Assembly: GCA_046291695.1 (NCBI GenBank)
Contig: JBKBSO010000002.1
Coordinates: 173,563-237,562, forward strand
Source: PNNG01 sp046291695
Lineage (GTDB): Bacteria > Bacteroidota > Bacteroidia > UBA7662
DNA: 64,000 bases
Direction of reading: 5' to 3'
Made by a program: the position numbers and the translations under genes
Part shown: in pieces, positions 33,368 through 42,188 of the stretch
Position numbering within the stretch: position 1 is the first letter of the stretch
Layout of the letters: each line of letters opens with the position of its first letter
Notes under the pieces: model-generated
Told to the model about the DNA's origin: nothing
Databases searched by the model: none
What the model saw: the letters and a program-made list of their open reading frames with translations, nothing else

Positions 33368-34531
33368 TTACACTCCATGTATTTCGACCGGTTCATTAAA
33401 ATAATCGAAGAAATTACCGATATGTACCATTTGTAGACTTGCCTGCGGGTAAGCCGTGCGAAATGCTGCCAGAAAACGCGCAGGTTTGTCCCACTTCCAC
33501 TTGATTTCGTAAGCCTTTAATTCTCCCTTTTCGTGCACTTGCACCAAATCAACTTCTTGTTGGTTGTAGCTCCGCCAGAAATAAAATTGCGTTTCTTGAT
33601 CACCCGCAGTTTCCTGAAGCTTTTTAAATTCGCTCACCACAAAGTTTTCCCACAAAGCCCCCAAATCAGGACGCAAACCTGGTTGACGGAAATCGCCAAT
33701 GAGTGCATTCCGCACCCCGGTATCGTAGAAGTACCACTTGGCGCCTTTCGAAATTTCTTTCCGCGGATTGGTACTGTAAGCCGGTAGCTTAAATAGAATA
33801 AACACCTTGCTCAGCAAATCGAGATAACTTTCTACCGTTACACGCGACAAGCCCAGCTGGGTGCCCAACTCTTGGTACGACACCTCTGCACCCACCTGAA
33901 ACGCTACCAAGCGCAACAGGCTTGCTAATTTATTGGCGTTTTTAACGCCTTCATAAGCCAAAATGTCTTTCAGCAAGTAGTCCTGCACCAGGTTTTTGAG
34001 GTACATTTCCTTTTCGGCATAATCGATTGCCGTAACCACTTCAGGATAACACCCGTACAATAGCCGGTCGCGCAAGGAGGCGTACTCTGCTGCAAAACCG
34101 TAGTGATTCCGCAATTCGTTGTTGGTGAAAGGGTGCAGCTGAAAACGCAAACTCCTTCCGATCAGCGGCTCGCCTGTTTGGTTACTCAAATCAAAAGCCG
34201 AAGAGCCCGAAGCTATGATGGTGATGCCGGGCAAGCTGTCGATCATGAGCTTGAGGACGTTGCCAATTTCAGGTACGGCTTGGGCTTCGTCTATCACCAC
34301 CAAGTTGCGGTTCCCTACAATCTGACGATAATTGGCCGCCGACCTGCGGGCCAATAACTCCTGTATGTCCATGTCTTCGCCATTGAGCACCAAAGCGTCC
34401 TCCCCTCTTTGCGTAGCGAGCTCGTGAATCAATACTGTTTTGCCCACCCGGCGGGTTCCAAAAATGACCAATACCTTGTTGCGGTGCAACCAACGCTGCA
34501 GTGGCTTTTCAAGAAGTCGGTGAACTGCCAT
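33368..34531 (-). CDS. AAA-type ATPase with DUF4143 domain (second of two)
   Basis: A 387-aa ATPase. Walker A GTRRVGKT (25-32), Walker B NLVVIDEAQ with Asp81-Glu82, then ASGSSAFDLSNQ and FTNNELRNHYG. The C-terminal DUF4143 part has a winged-helix-like LGTQLGLSRVTVESYLDLL and an endonuclease-like end (NQQEVDLVQV, YEIKWKW). The start at 34531 is fixed by an in-frame stop (TGA) two codons upstream. It belongs to the same family as the gene at 11231 but is distant from it. Upstream AAATGAAAA repeats may be binding sites. Confidence 0.87.
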   Translation of the reverse strand: MAVHRLLEKPLQRWLHRNKVLVIFGTRRVGKTVLIHELATQRGEDALVLNGEDMDIQELLARRSAANYRQIVGNRNLVVIDEAQAVPEIGNVLKLMIDSLPGITIIASGSSAFDLSNQTGEPLIGRSLRFQLHPFTNNELRNHYGFAAEYASLRDRLLYGCYPEVVTAIDYAEKEMYLKNLVQDYLLKDILAYEGVKNANKLASLLRLVAFQVGAEVSYQELGTQLGLSRVTVESYLDLLSKVFILFKLPAYSTNPRKEISKGAKWYFYDTGVRNALIGDFRQPGLRPDLGALWENFVVSEFKKLQETAGDQETQFYFWRSYNQQEVDLVQVHEKGELKAYEIKWKWDKPARFLAAFRTAYPQASLQMVHIGNFFDYFNEPVEIHGV

Positions 34532-34616
34532 TTTTCATTGCTTTCCAACAAAGCCACATCTTCATTTTCATTTTTAATAGGAATTTTGAAATCCCGTTTT
34601 CATTTTTCATAAAAAT
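34532..34616 (-). promoter_or_regulatory. AATGAAAA repeats upstream of second DUF4143 ATPase
   Basis: On the minus strand, AATGAAAA occurs three times within 85 bp before the ATG. A short frame beginning in it overlaps the ATPase start and could be a leader peptide; either reading is weak. Confidence 0.3.
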
Positions 34617-34716
34617 CTGCTGATTGCCCGTTCAACTACAGCGTTATTTCAACATTAAATTCCTGTGTTTCCAATCTGAACAATGGCCCATTCAAACCAT
34701 TGTGCTCAAAATTGGT

Positions 34717-34724
34717 TATCTTTG
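34717..34724 (+). promoter_or_regulatory. -7 element TATCTTTG of ahcY
   Basis: Exact TAnnTTTG match, 41 nt before the ATG at 34766. Confidence 0.55.
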
Positions 34725-34765
34725 CACATTATTTTGAATTCCAACCGATTGAAACACATCAAATC

Positions 34766-36073
34766 ATGATTGAAACAACACAAAAGTACAAAGTAAAAGA
34801 CATCTCGCTGGCCGAGTGGGGACGCAAGGAAATCAAACTAGCAGAAGCTGAAATGCCAGGTTTGATGGCCCTTCGTGAGGAGTTTGGTGCAAGCAAGCCG
34901 CTGAAAGGTGCTCGCATTGCCGGCTGTTTACATATGACCATTCAAACTGCAGTGCTCATCGAAACCCTGGTAGAACTGGGCGCCGAAGTGAGCTGGTCGA
35001 GCTGTAACATCTTTTCAACGCAAGACCATGCTGCTGCCGCCATCGCTGCTGCCGGCATTCCCGTTTTTGCCTGGAAAGGCATGACCGAAGAAGAATACGA
35101 GTGGTGCATTGAGCAAACCCTCTACGCTTTCGAAGGCGGTCAGCCCCTCAACATGATCCTCGACGATGGTGGCGACCTCACCAACGTGGTACTCGATCAC
35201 AATCCCAAATTGGCCAAAAACATCCGTGGCATTTCTGAAGAAACCACTACTGGTGTAGCTCGTTTGTACAAGCGCGTACGCGAAGGCAGCTTGCCCATGC
35301 CTGCCATCAACGTAAACGACTCGGTTACCAAATCGAAATTCGACAACAAATATGGTTGCCGTGAATCAGCTGTTGATGCCATCCGCCGCGCTACCGACGT
35401 TATGTTGGCTGGTAAAGTGGTGGTGGTTTGCGGCTATGGCGACGTAGGAAAAGGAACCGCCGAATCGTTCCGTGGTGCCGGTGCCCGCGTAATCGTTACC
35501 GAAATTGACCCCATTTGCGCCCTGCAGGCTGCCATGGACGGCTACGAAGTGAAGCGCCTCGACAGCGTGGTTGACAAAGTTGACATTGTAATTACTGCAA
35601 CCGGTAACTACAACATTGTGAACCAAAAGCATTTCACACGTATGAAAGATAAAACCATCGTGTGTAATATCGGTCACTTCGACAACGAAATTGACATGGC
35701 TTGGTTAAACAAAAGTTACAAGCACACCAAATACACTGTAAAGCCACAGGTAGATGTGTACGAGATCAATGGCAACGAAATCATCGTGTTGGCAGAGGGT
35801 CGCTTGGTAAACTTGGGTTGTGCCATGGGGCACCCTAGCTTTGTAATGTCAAACTCGTTTACCAACCAAACTTTGGCACAAATTGAATTGTGGACAAACA
35901 GCGGCAATTACAAAAACGACGTGTATGTGCTTCCTAAGCACCTCGACGAAAAAGTAGCCATGCTGCACCTCGCAAAAATTGGCGTTGAACTTGAAACCCT
36001 CACCGATGTACAAGCCGACTATATTGGTGTTGCGGTGAATGGCCCGTTCAAAACCGATATGTACCGATACTAA
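34766..36073 (+). CDS. ahcY: Adenosylhomocysteinase
   Basis: A 435-aa NAD-dependent enzyme splitting S-adenosylhomocysteine into adenosine and homocysteine, completing the methyl cycle with MetK. Seen: AGCLHMTIQTAVLIETL, WSSCNIFSTQDHAAAA, the NAD loop VVVCGYGDVGKGTAESFRG, and the C-terminal NGPFKTDMYRY with the conserved Lys-Tyr end. The ATG at 34766 matches the family N-terminus; the open frame before it runs across the promoter. A strong terminator follows. Confidence 0.97.
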   Translation: MIETTQKYKVKDISLAEWGRKEIKLAEAEMPGLMALREEFGASKPLKGARIAGCLHMTIQTAVLIETLVELGAEVSWSSCNIFSTQDHAAAAIAAAGIPVFAWKGMTEEEYEWCIEQTLYAFEGGQPLNMILDDGGDLTNVVLDHNPKLAKNIRGISEETTTGVARLYKRVREGSLPMPAINVNDSVTKSKFDNKYGCRESAVDAIRRATDVMLAGKVVVVCGYGDVGKGTAESFRGAGARVIVTEIDPICALQAAMDGYEVKRLDSVVDKVDIVITATGNYNIVNQKHFTRMKDKTIVCNIGHFDNEIDMAWLNKSYKHTKYTVKPQVDVYEINGNEIIVLAEGRLVNLGCAMGHPSFVMSNSFTNQTLAQIELWTNSGNYKNDVYVLPKHLDEKVAMLHLAKIGVELETLTDVQADYIGVAVNGPFKTDMYRY

Positions 36074-36077
36074 GCAC

Positions 36078-36105
36078 AAAGGCCCCTACCAAGGGGCCTT
36101 TTTTT
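36078..36105 (+). terminator. Terminator of ahcY
   Basis: AAAGGCCCC/GGGGCCTTT (36078-36086 with 36093-36101), followed by more T. Confidence 0.93.
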
Positions 36106-36123
36106 AACCTTAAAAAAAATAAA

Positions 36124-36630
36124 ATGAAAGCACTTCATCTATTTGTTGCGGCCATCATGGTCTTATTTACAGCTTGCAGCCAAAGCGAAAACAGCAGCTC
36201 AAACGAAAGCCATCCAGGACATGATCACGATCATATGGCCCATAGTGGCGATGTGGTGGATACTACAGGATTGGGTGTATCCTTCCCTGAAGGTGCTGCT
36301 GTATTTTTCAAAAACCTAGAAGATGGTCAGCAAATCAGCCTGCCCTTCACACTTGAAATGGGGGTAGAAGGCATGGAAGTAGAAGCTGCTGGTCCAATTA
36401 ATTATGGCAAAGGTCATCATCACCTTATTATTGGTGGAGACTTTATGGCACTGGGTACAAGCGTTCCCTTCGATGGTCAACACTTGCATTTTGGGAAAGG
36501 GCAAACGGAAATGGTACTCGATAGCTTACCTGCCGGAAAGCACAAACTTACTTTGCAGTTTGCCAATGGCGCTCACCTGAGTTATGGCGAAGCCTTAAGT
36601 ACCAGCATCTTTATAGAGGTTACAGAATAA
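36124..36630 (+). CDS. DUF4399 lipoprotein with His-rich linker
   Basis: A 168-aa lipoprotein: lipobox MVLFTAC, a His/Asp-rich linker (HPGHDHDHMAHSGD) that may bind metal, then a DUF4399 domain with GKGHHHLIIGG, HFGKGQTEMVLDSL and PAGKHKLTLQFANGAHLSYG. The exact role of the domain is unknown; it is often found in periplasmic proteins. It lies alone between ahcY and the tRNA gene. Confidence 0.85.
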   Translation: MKALHLFVAAIMVLFTACSQSENSSSNESHPGHDHDHMAHSGDVVDTTGLGVSFPEGAAVFFKNLEDGQQISLPFTLEMGVEGMEVEAAGPINYGKGHHHLIIGGDFMALGTSVPFDGQHLHFGKGQTEMVLDSLPAGKHKLTLQFANGAHLSYGEALSTSIFIEVTE

Positions 36631-36654
36631 GACGGCTGTTTTTTTTAGAAGATA

Positions 36655-36685
36655 TTGTAGATAAACGACACATCTTCTATATTTG
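36655..36685 (+). promoter_or_regulatory. Promoter of tRNA-Gln
   Basis: TTG (36655-36657), 20-nt spacer, then TATATTTG (36678-36685): a textbook Bacteroidota promoter 10 bp before the tRNA. Confidence 0.8.
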
Positions 36686-36695
36686 CAGTCCGAAT

Positions 36696-36768
36696 TGGCC
36701 GATGGTGTAATTGGCAACACGTCTGATTTTGGTTCAGAAGAGTCCAGGTTCGAGACCTGGTCGGCCAA
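36696..36768 (+). tRNA. tRNA-Gln (anticodon TTG)
   Basis: A complete cloverleaf of 73 nt: acceptor TGGCCGA/TCGGCCA, D-arm with TAATTGGCAAC, anticodon stem TCTGA/TCAGA around loop TTTTGGT (anticodon TTG), and T-arm CCAGGTTCGAGACCTGG. The 3' CCA is not encoded. Confidence 0.97.
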
Positions 36769-36770
36769 CA

Positions 36771-36802
36771 AGCCCCGCTCCAAAGAGCGGGGCTATTTTT
36801 TT
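36771..36802 (+). terminator. Terminator of tRNA-Gln
   Basis: AGCCCCGCTC/GAGCGGGGCT (36771-36780 with 36785-36794), then A and eight T. Confidence 0.93.
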
Positions 36803-36881
36803 TAAGCATTCTCAAGAAGGGTGTATATCAACATAAGAAAACGGATTGCATGAATAAACCGCTAACTCTTATCGGTTTTTG

Positions 36882-36889
36882 TATTTTTG
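36882..36889 (+). promoter_or_regulatory. -7 element TATTTTTG of the amino-acid dehydrogenase gene
   Basis: Exact TAnnTTTG match, 19 nt before the ATG at 36909. Confidence 0.5.
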
Positions 36890-36908
36890 CGCGAGTTTAT
36901 TTTAAATC

Positions 36909-38135
36909 ATGGAAGAGTTACTTAAACGCTTTGAACACAAAGCCCCCGAAATAGTATTTGAATGGAAAGATGCCGAAACTGAGGCAGAAGGTTGGGTAGT
37001 TATTAATTCGCTGCGTGGTGGGGCGGCTGGTGGCGGAACACGTATGCGCAAGGGACTCGATCGAAATGAAGTTGAATCACTTGCCAAAACCATGGAAATA
37101 AAATTTTCGGTAAGTGGTCCTGCCATTGGTGGTGCCAAATCGGGCATTAATTTCGACCCTGCCGATCCTCGCAAAAAAGGGGTCCTCGATCGCTGGTACA
37201 AGGCAGTAATGCCACTTCTGAAAAATTATTATGGTACAGGCGGCGATCTAAACGTAGACGAAATACATGAGGTGATTCCAATTACGGAAGCATATGGCCT
37301 ATGGCATCCTCAAGAAGGTGTGGTAAACGGGCACTTTAATGCACCCGAGGGAGATAAAATCCGAAGGGTAGGTCAACTTAGGTTGGGTGTAAGCAAAGTA
37401 GTAGAAGACCCTCACTTTTCACCCGACCCTGCGCGTAAGTATGTAGTGGCAGATATGATTACCGGATATGGTGTTGCTGAATCCGTAATTCATTACTACA
37501 AAATGCGCGGCGAGTCAGTTCTGGGCAAAAAGGTCGTGGTGCAAGGCTGGGGCAATGTTGCAGCTGCTGCAGCTTACTATCTGGCCCAACAAGGTGTGCT
37601 GCTTACCGGGGTTATCGACCGCGAAGGTGGTTTAATAAATCCGGCAGGCTATACCTATGAGGAGGTAAAATCACTCTTCTTATCAAAACAAGGCAATAAA
37701 CTTAATGCTTTCAATAGCCTGAACTTCGAAGACGTAAATGCCAAAATCTGGGACCAACCAGCAGATATCTTTATACCTGCAGCCGCTTCTCGCCTCGTTA
37801 CTCGTGAACAAATGGAACGCCTGATTGACGCCGGTCTAGAAGTAGTGAGCAGCGGAGCCAATGTTCCGTTCGCAGATAAGGAGATTTTCTTTGGCCCAAT
37901 AGCTCAATTTGTAGATGAACGCATAGCGGTAATCCCCGACTTTATTGCTAATTGCGGTATGGCCCGTGTTTTCGCCTACCTCATGGAAAAGGATGTGGAA
38001 ATTAGCGATGATGCAATTTTTGGAGATGTTTCTAAAATTATAGGTAACGCTATGGCTCGCGTGCATCATCTTAACCCGGGCAAAACCAATATTACCCGAA
38101 CAGCTTTTGAGATCGCACTGAAAGAACTACTATGA
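36909..38135 (+). CDS. Glu/Leu/Phe/Val family amino-acid dehydrogenase
   Basis: A 408-aa NAD(P)-dependent oxidative deaminase. The substrate side has GGAAGGGTRMRKG and the catalytic-Lys block GPAIGGAKSGINFDP; GTGGDLNVDE follows; the nucleotide site is KVVVQGWGNVAAAAAYYL, with IPAAASRLVT and VVSSGANVPF behind. Length and loops fit the Bacteroidota Glu/Leu-type enzymes; substrate choice among Glu, Leu or Val is not fixed by sequence. Its stop overlaps the start of an MscS-type channel gene. Confidence 0.9.
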   Translation: MEELLKRFEHKAPEIVFEWKDAETEAEGWVVINSLRGGAAGGGTRMRKGLDRNEVESLAKTMEIKFSVSGPAIGGAKSGINFDPADPRKKGVLDRWYKAVMPLLKNYYGTGGDLNVDEIHEVIPITEAYGLWHPQEGVVNGHFNAPEGDKIRRVGQLRLGVSKVVEDPHFSPDPARKYVVADMITGYGVAESVIHYYKMRGESVLGKKVVVQGWGNVAAAAAYYLAQQGVLLTGVIDREGGLINPAGYTYEEVKSLFLSKQGNKLNAFNSLNFEDVNAKIWDQPADIFIPAAASRLVTREQMERLIDAGLEVVSSGANVPFADKEIFFGPIAQFVDERIAVIPDFIANCGMARVFAYLMEKDVEISDDAIFGDVSKIIGNAMARVHHLNPGKTNITRTAFEIALKELL

Positions 38136-39241
38136 GCACACAGGAGTTTATGGACCTCATCATTTTGGGGCAGACCGTTCATCAGTTACTCATTGTAACG
38201 GTGTTAATGATGGCTGTTTATACACTCAAAGTATGGGGTGCGAAACTTGCCAATCGCTTGCTCTATCAGGTTTTCAGTAAAAAGGGTCGTGTAGATCGTC
38301 GTGATCGATTCAATGAATTAGTTAGTAAACCCATGCAGTTCTTTGGGCTGATGGTAGCACTCTACATCAGCTTTACAATACTTACCATTCCGCGAGAGCT
38401 AGAATTATTTGATGAAAAAATAAGAATCCATTTTTATCTAAATATTGTACTCAAGCTACTCCTCACCATAGCTTTCACCCGCATATTACTACGCATAACC
38501 GACTACGTAGGCGAACGTTGGCTCGAAAAAGCCTCGGAAACCGAGTCGAAACTCGATGATCAACTCGTTCCTTTTGCCATAGATGGCATCAAAGTGCTGC
38601 TTAGCATTTTTGCAGTAATGTTTGTCTTAGGTGCAGTGTTTAAAGCTAACGTAACCGCCTTGGTGGGTGGATTAGGCATTGGTGGCTTGGCAGTTGCACT
38701 TGCCGCCCAGGAAAGCCTTGCCAATTTACTGGGCTCCTTTACCATCTTCCTCGATAAACCATTTACTGTAGGCGATACGGTCGATTTTAACGGGATTGTA
38801 GGGACCATTGAAAAAGTAGGATTTCGCTCAACACGGATTCGGACACTCGACAAAAGCTATGTAACCGTACCCAATAAAGCCTTGGTAGGTTCACCCTTGA
38901 ACAATATCACCCAAAGCACGCACCGTAGGGCCCGCTTTTTCATAGGACTTACTTACAATACCCGTCCCGAAACCATGCGAAATATCATCGCTGAAATTCA
39001 CGATGTGCTCTTGCGCCATGAAGCAACCAATGACGACCCTACCGTGCGCTTTTTCGAATACGCCGATTTCTCGCTGAACATCCTGATTTCTTACCTGGTC
39101 AACACCAACGAATACAGCAAATTCGTTGAGGTTCGAGAAGAAATCAACTTTAAAATTTATGAAATCGTAGAGCGTAACGGCTCGGCATTTGCCTTCCCCA
39201 CCCGTACCATCCATATTGAGGGTGGCCAAAAAAGCAATTAA
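38132..39241 (+). CDS. MscS-type mechanosensitive channel
   Basis: A 369-aa inner-membrane channel with about five membrane segments, the pore helix VGGLGIGGLAVALAAQESLANLLGSF in part, and the beta domain KPFTVGDTVDFNGIVGTIEKVGFRSTRIRTLD. It starts inside the dehydrogenase gene (ATGA), so translation is coupled. The stop overlaps that of the convergent WecA-like gene. A link between amino-acid turnover and turgor release is a possible reason for pairing (inference). Confidence 0.93.
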   Translation: MSTQEFMDLIILGQTVHQLLIVTVLMMAVYTLKVWGAKLANRLLYQVFSKKGRVDRRDRFNELVSKPMQFFGLMVALYISFTILTIPRELELFDEKIRIHFYLNIVLKLLLTIAFTRILLRITDYVGERWLEKASETESKLDDQLVPFAIDGIKVLLSIFAVMFVLGAVFKANVTALVGGLGIGGLAVALAAQESLANLLGSFTIFLDKPFTVGDTVDFNGIVGTIEKVGFRSTRIRTLDKSYVTVPNKALVGSPLNNITQSTHRRARFFIGLTYNTRPETMRNIIAEIHDVLLRHEATNDDPTVRFFEYADFSLNILISYLVNTNEYSKFVEVREEINFKIYEIVERNGSAFAFPTRTIHIEGGQKSN

Positions 39242-40341
39242 ATACTACCCGGGGACGAAAAATCTTTTTTATACACCTTATTGGCCTTTTGCCATCGTTT
39301 GATGCCATAAGGAACCTGACTGAGTACCAAGGCAGAAAGTAAACTTACCACCAAGTACTGCCTAGGATACATATGGTCTAGCAACCCAGCAAGCAAAATG
39401 AATAGCACATTTACCGTGTACAACACCAAAGAGGCGGCCCTATGTGATAAACCTATATCGATGAGCGTATGATGAATGTGATTTCTATCTGCGGTAAAGG
39501 GTGAGCGTTTTTTCAATATACGCACTGCAAACACCCGCATGGTATCGAACAACGGTATAATCAAAAGATTAAAGGCGTACACTGCCGCTGCAATAGAAAA
39601 AAATATATTTGGCTCATGAATCCTACTTTCCTGAATAAAACGAATGCTAATAATCGAAATCAGATAGCCCAAAACCAACGAACCCGAATCGCCCATAAAA
39701 ATGCTTGCCGTTGAAAAATTATACCGCAAAAAAGCCAGCAAAGCCCCAACCAGGGTGAGACATAAAATCACAAATACCGTATCATCCATTCGATAAAACC
39801 AATAGGAGTACGTACTAAGCACAATTACCCCTATTCCGGCAGCCAAACCATTAATACCATCAATCAGGTTAAACCCATTCATAATGGCCAAAATAACGAT
39901 TGTGGAAAACACTACAGTTACCCAATACGGCAAATCATGCAGGTCGAGTAAACCATATAAATTGGTAATTCGAATATCGCCCTGTACAACTACAATAAGA
40001 GCTGCCAATATTTGCGCCACTAACTTCTTCCAGGCAGGCATCGGATACAAATCGTCTTTTATGCCTACCACAAAGAGAATAATAAGCGCCGCAAGAATTG
40101 AATTGAAACCCGTCATTCTCAATCCTGCACTCCAAAACACGAAAGAAAAGAAAAACCCTACAAAAAGCGCCAAACCACCCAAAGTAGGTATCCGATTTAC
40201 ATGCTCCTTACGGTGGTTAGGCTCATCATAAAGGTTTTTAAGTTGCGCCAATCGAATAATGCTGGGCACACTAAAGTACGTAATGACAAACGCCATCAAC
40301 ATGCTGAGCAAAAAATCAAGCCTAATGTCAATAAAGTCCAA
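39238..40341 (-). CDS. WecA/MraY-like undecaprenyl-phosphate sugar-1-phosphate transferase
   Basis: A membrane enzyme starting lipid-linked polysaccharide synthesis by placing a sugar-1-phosphate (likely GlcNAc) on undecaprenyl phosphate. About ten membrane segments; DEPNHRKEHVNRIPTLGG, GIKDD, NGFNLIDGINGLA, FMGDSGSLVLGY and the His loop TADRNHIHHTL are all present. The start at 40341 is TTG, 19 nt after TATTTTTG (40361-40368); the ATG at 40302 gives a more usual WecA-like N-terminus and is an alternative. Confidence 0.9.
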   Translation of the reverse strand: MDFIDIRLDFLLSMLMAFVITYFSVPSIIRLAQLKNLYDEPNHRKEHVNRIPTLGGLALFVGFFFSFVFWSAGLRMTGFNSILAALIILFVVGIKDDLYPMPAWKKLVAQILAALIVVVQGDIRITNLYGLLDLHDLPYWVTVVFSTIVILAIMNGFNLIDGINGLAAGIGVIVLSTYSYWFYRMDDTVFVILCLTLVGALLAFLRYNFSTASIFMGDSGSLVLGYLISIISIRFIQESRIHEPNIFFSIAAAVYAFNLLIIPLFDTMRVFAVRILKKRSPFTADRNHIHHTLIDIGLSHRAASLVLYTVNVLFILLAGLLDHMYPRQYLVVSLLSALVLSQVPYGIKRWQKANKVYKKDFSSPGSI

Positions 40342-40360
40342 ACGGTGTGTTTTAGTGCCT

Positions 40361-40368
40361 CAAAAATA
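40361..40368 (-). promoter_or_regulatory. -7 element TATTTTTG of the WecA-like gene
   Basis: Exact TAnnTTTG match on the minus strand, upstream of the WecA-like gene. Confidence 0.45.
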
Positions 40369-40415
40369 CAACTTAAGCCATTAAGCTAGCCATGTTTTAT
40401 CTGGATCAAATACCG

Positions 40416-42122
40416 CTAAAAACGGTAAATAATGTATCCCTCGTAATTCTGCGACCAAAGGTTATATCCGGGTAGTCGAAAAGCTGATGCAGGCCCTGAA
40501 TTCGGATTGGGTAACCATTTATAATTATAGGTCCTTACCAATTGGGTTCTACCCCCTAAAAATATCCCCCTCCAAGCCAACTGAAAATTCATCATCACAC
40601 TCCAATCAATCCACCGCTTAGTATAATCAACAGTAAGCAAATTATCCCGATCGCGACGAATGTAAGGGATAGAAGTCACAAATAAATCTTCCGAATGGGA
40701 TAAACGTTCAAAACCTAAGCCAAGTAAAAAATATTCACGATTCCAATTAACACTAAAGTGATGCAAATTACTGCCCGGCGCAATGCCTGCCCCCATTACT
40801 TGTCCCCGATTAGTCCAACCCACCCCATTAAAATGCGAATAAAAGGAATATCCGGTCGACCGAATGAGTGTGGCAACCGGGGCTTGCAAACGGGTAACTT
40901 CAAAATTGGTCTCGAGCCAATGCGATTTTCCAGGCAATTTTCTAATCCGCCGCATACCTGCCAGCCAAACTGTGCTATGCATAGGGTCAGTCATTAAATC
41001 CTCAAAATCCCACCACCGATCTTCACGACCTACCTCTACATACACTTCAAAACCAACCTTTGGGATGGCATATTTCGCAAAAACCGAAATCAATTGATTT
41101 CTAAAAAAACTTCCATCAGCTTCAAATTCCTCCTGCATCAATGGATTAAAGGCACCAAAATAAAACCATGGTAAGTTGGGCCGATCAATATCCTGCACCG
41201 CCCGGGTAACCCCTAAAAATAAACCTGGTATCCATTTGGGTTGATAACTCATCACCCCTGCACTAATCCAACTATGCGGCTTTTCTCCCAGTTGGGTGTT
41301 GGGCACGATCGTGCTCGTATTCAATGTATCGGTGATGGAATCAGGCTGGGTTGCATAGCCCGAAAAACCAGAATATCGCGCCCGACCTCCAATCAGCTGA
41401 AACTCAAAGCTCCCGATAGGGGTGGCAATTGGTTTGTTTGAATGTATAGATAAGTGTAAAAAACCAGGTGCATTATTGCTCATCAAAATGGCGTTAGTTT
41501 GACCCGGTCCCCACCAAACATTTTCATTGGATACCCCCACAGCCACCGGCCCTAAATGCAACTTTAAAAATGATTGCCCCAAAAAAATCCGCTGGTAAGG
41601 ATCCTCCCCAAAACGATCAGGGTTATCAATATTAAAAACCCGAGCAGGAGGGTTGTGAAGGATTTGATTTTCAGCCCATACCAGCTCAGGGACAAGCTGC
41701 ATTTCGAACCACTTTGCCCTACCATAAACACCCAATGAATGGTAAATTTGACTACCCTTTGCTGTAATCATGGGGCCGTCGTTCCTGCTGTAAGGATGGT
41801 GTATATTCAGCCGGTATTTTGCCACCAAAGGAAGCAATGCCCAATACACCTCATCATCCTTTTTATGTTTCTGTTTCGCCCAACTTGCATAGCGATTGGT
41901 GTCGGCGGGAAAAAGCAGGCTATCTCCCCGATAAATGTCCTGTATGCCCGCTGCCCGAACCGCATCTACAGGTCTTACTGTAAAAGAAATACTCGAGTCC
42001 AGCTGACCAAGCAATTGCGCACGCTGAAGTGCTTGATCAAAATAGGGTATCCCTACGTAAGGAGTCTGAGCTTGGGCATGAAAGGCTAAAAGCACAAAGC
42101 ACAAAAAGACACTACGCCTCAT
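40416..42122 (-). CDS. Capsule assembly Wzi family outer-membrane protein
   Basis: A 568-aa outer-membrane barrel of the Wzi type, which anchors capsule polysaccharide. Signal peptide to about residue 18 (HAQAQ). Characteristic blocks: VRPVDAVRAAG, VYGRAKWFEMQLVPELVWAENQ in part, SNENVWWGPGQTNAILMSNNAPGF and FEFQLIGGRARYSGF. It lies between the WecA-like and epimerase genes, all on the minus strand, forming a surface polysaccharide group. Confidence 0.88.
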   Translation of the reverse strand: MRRSVFLCFVLLAFHAQAQTPYVGIPYFDQALQRAQLLGQLDSSISFTVRPVDAVRAAGIQDIYRGDSLLFPADTNRYASWAKQKHKKDDEVYWALLPLVAKYRLNIHHPYSRNDGPMITAKGSQIYHSLGVYGRAKWFEMQLVPELVWAENQILHNPPARVFNIDNPDRFGEDPYQRIFLGQSFLKLHLGPVAVGVSNENVWWGPGQTNAILMSNNAPGFLHLSIHSNKPIATPIGSFEFQLIGGRARYSGFSGYATQPDSITDTLNTSTIVPNTQLGEKPHSWISAGVMSYQPKWIPGLFLGVTRAVQDIDRPNLPWFYFGAFNPLMQEEFEADGSFFRNQLISVFAKYAIPKVGFEVYVEVGREDRWWDFEDLMTDPMHSTVWLAGMRRIRKLPGKSHWLETNFEVTRLQAPVATLIRSTGYSFYSHFNGVGWTNRGQVMGAGIAPGSNLHHFSVNWNREYFLLGLGFERLSHSEDLFVTSIPYIRRDRDNLLTVDYTKRWIDWSVMMNFQLAWRGIFLGGRTQLVRTYNYKWLPNPNSGPASAFRLPGYNLWSQNYEGYIIYRF

Positions 42123-42188
42123 ATGCCTAAAACTATGAAAAAAAAGAATGTCGTATTCGGATTGATAAAAAACATTCGTATTTGCCCG

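Noticed and set aside
11231..34531. The two DUF4143 ATPases as borders of a mobile element
   Set aside because: No integrase, transposase or terminal repeats; the genes between are ordinary core genes.
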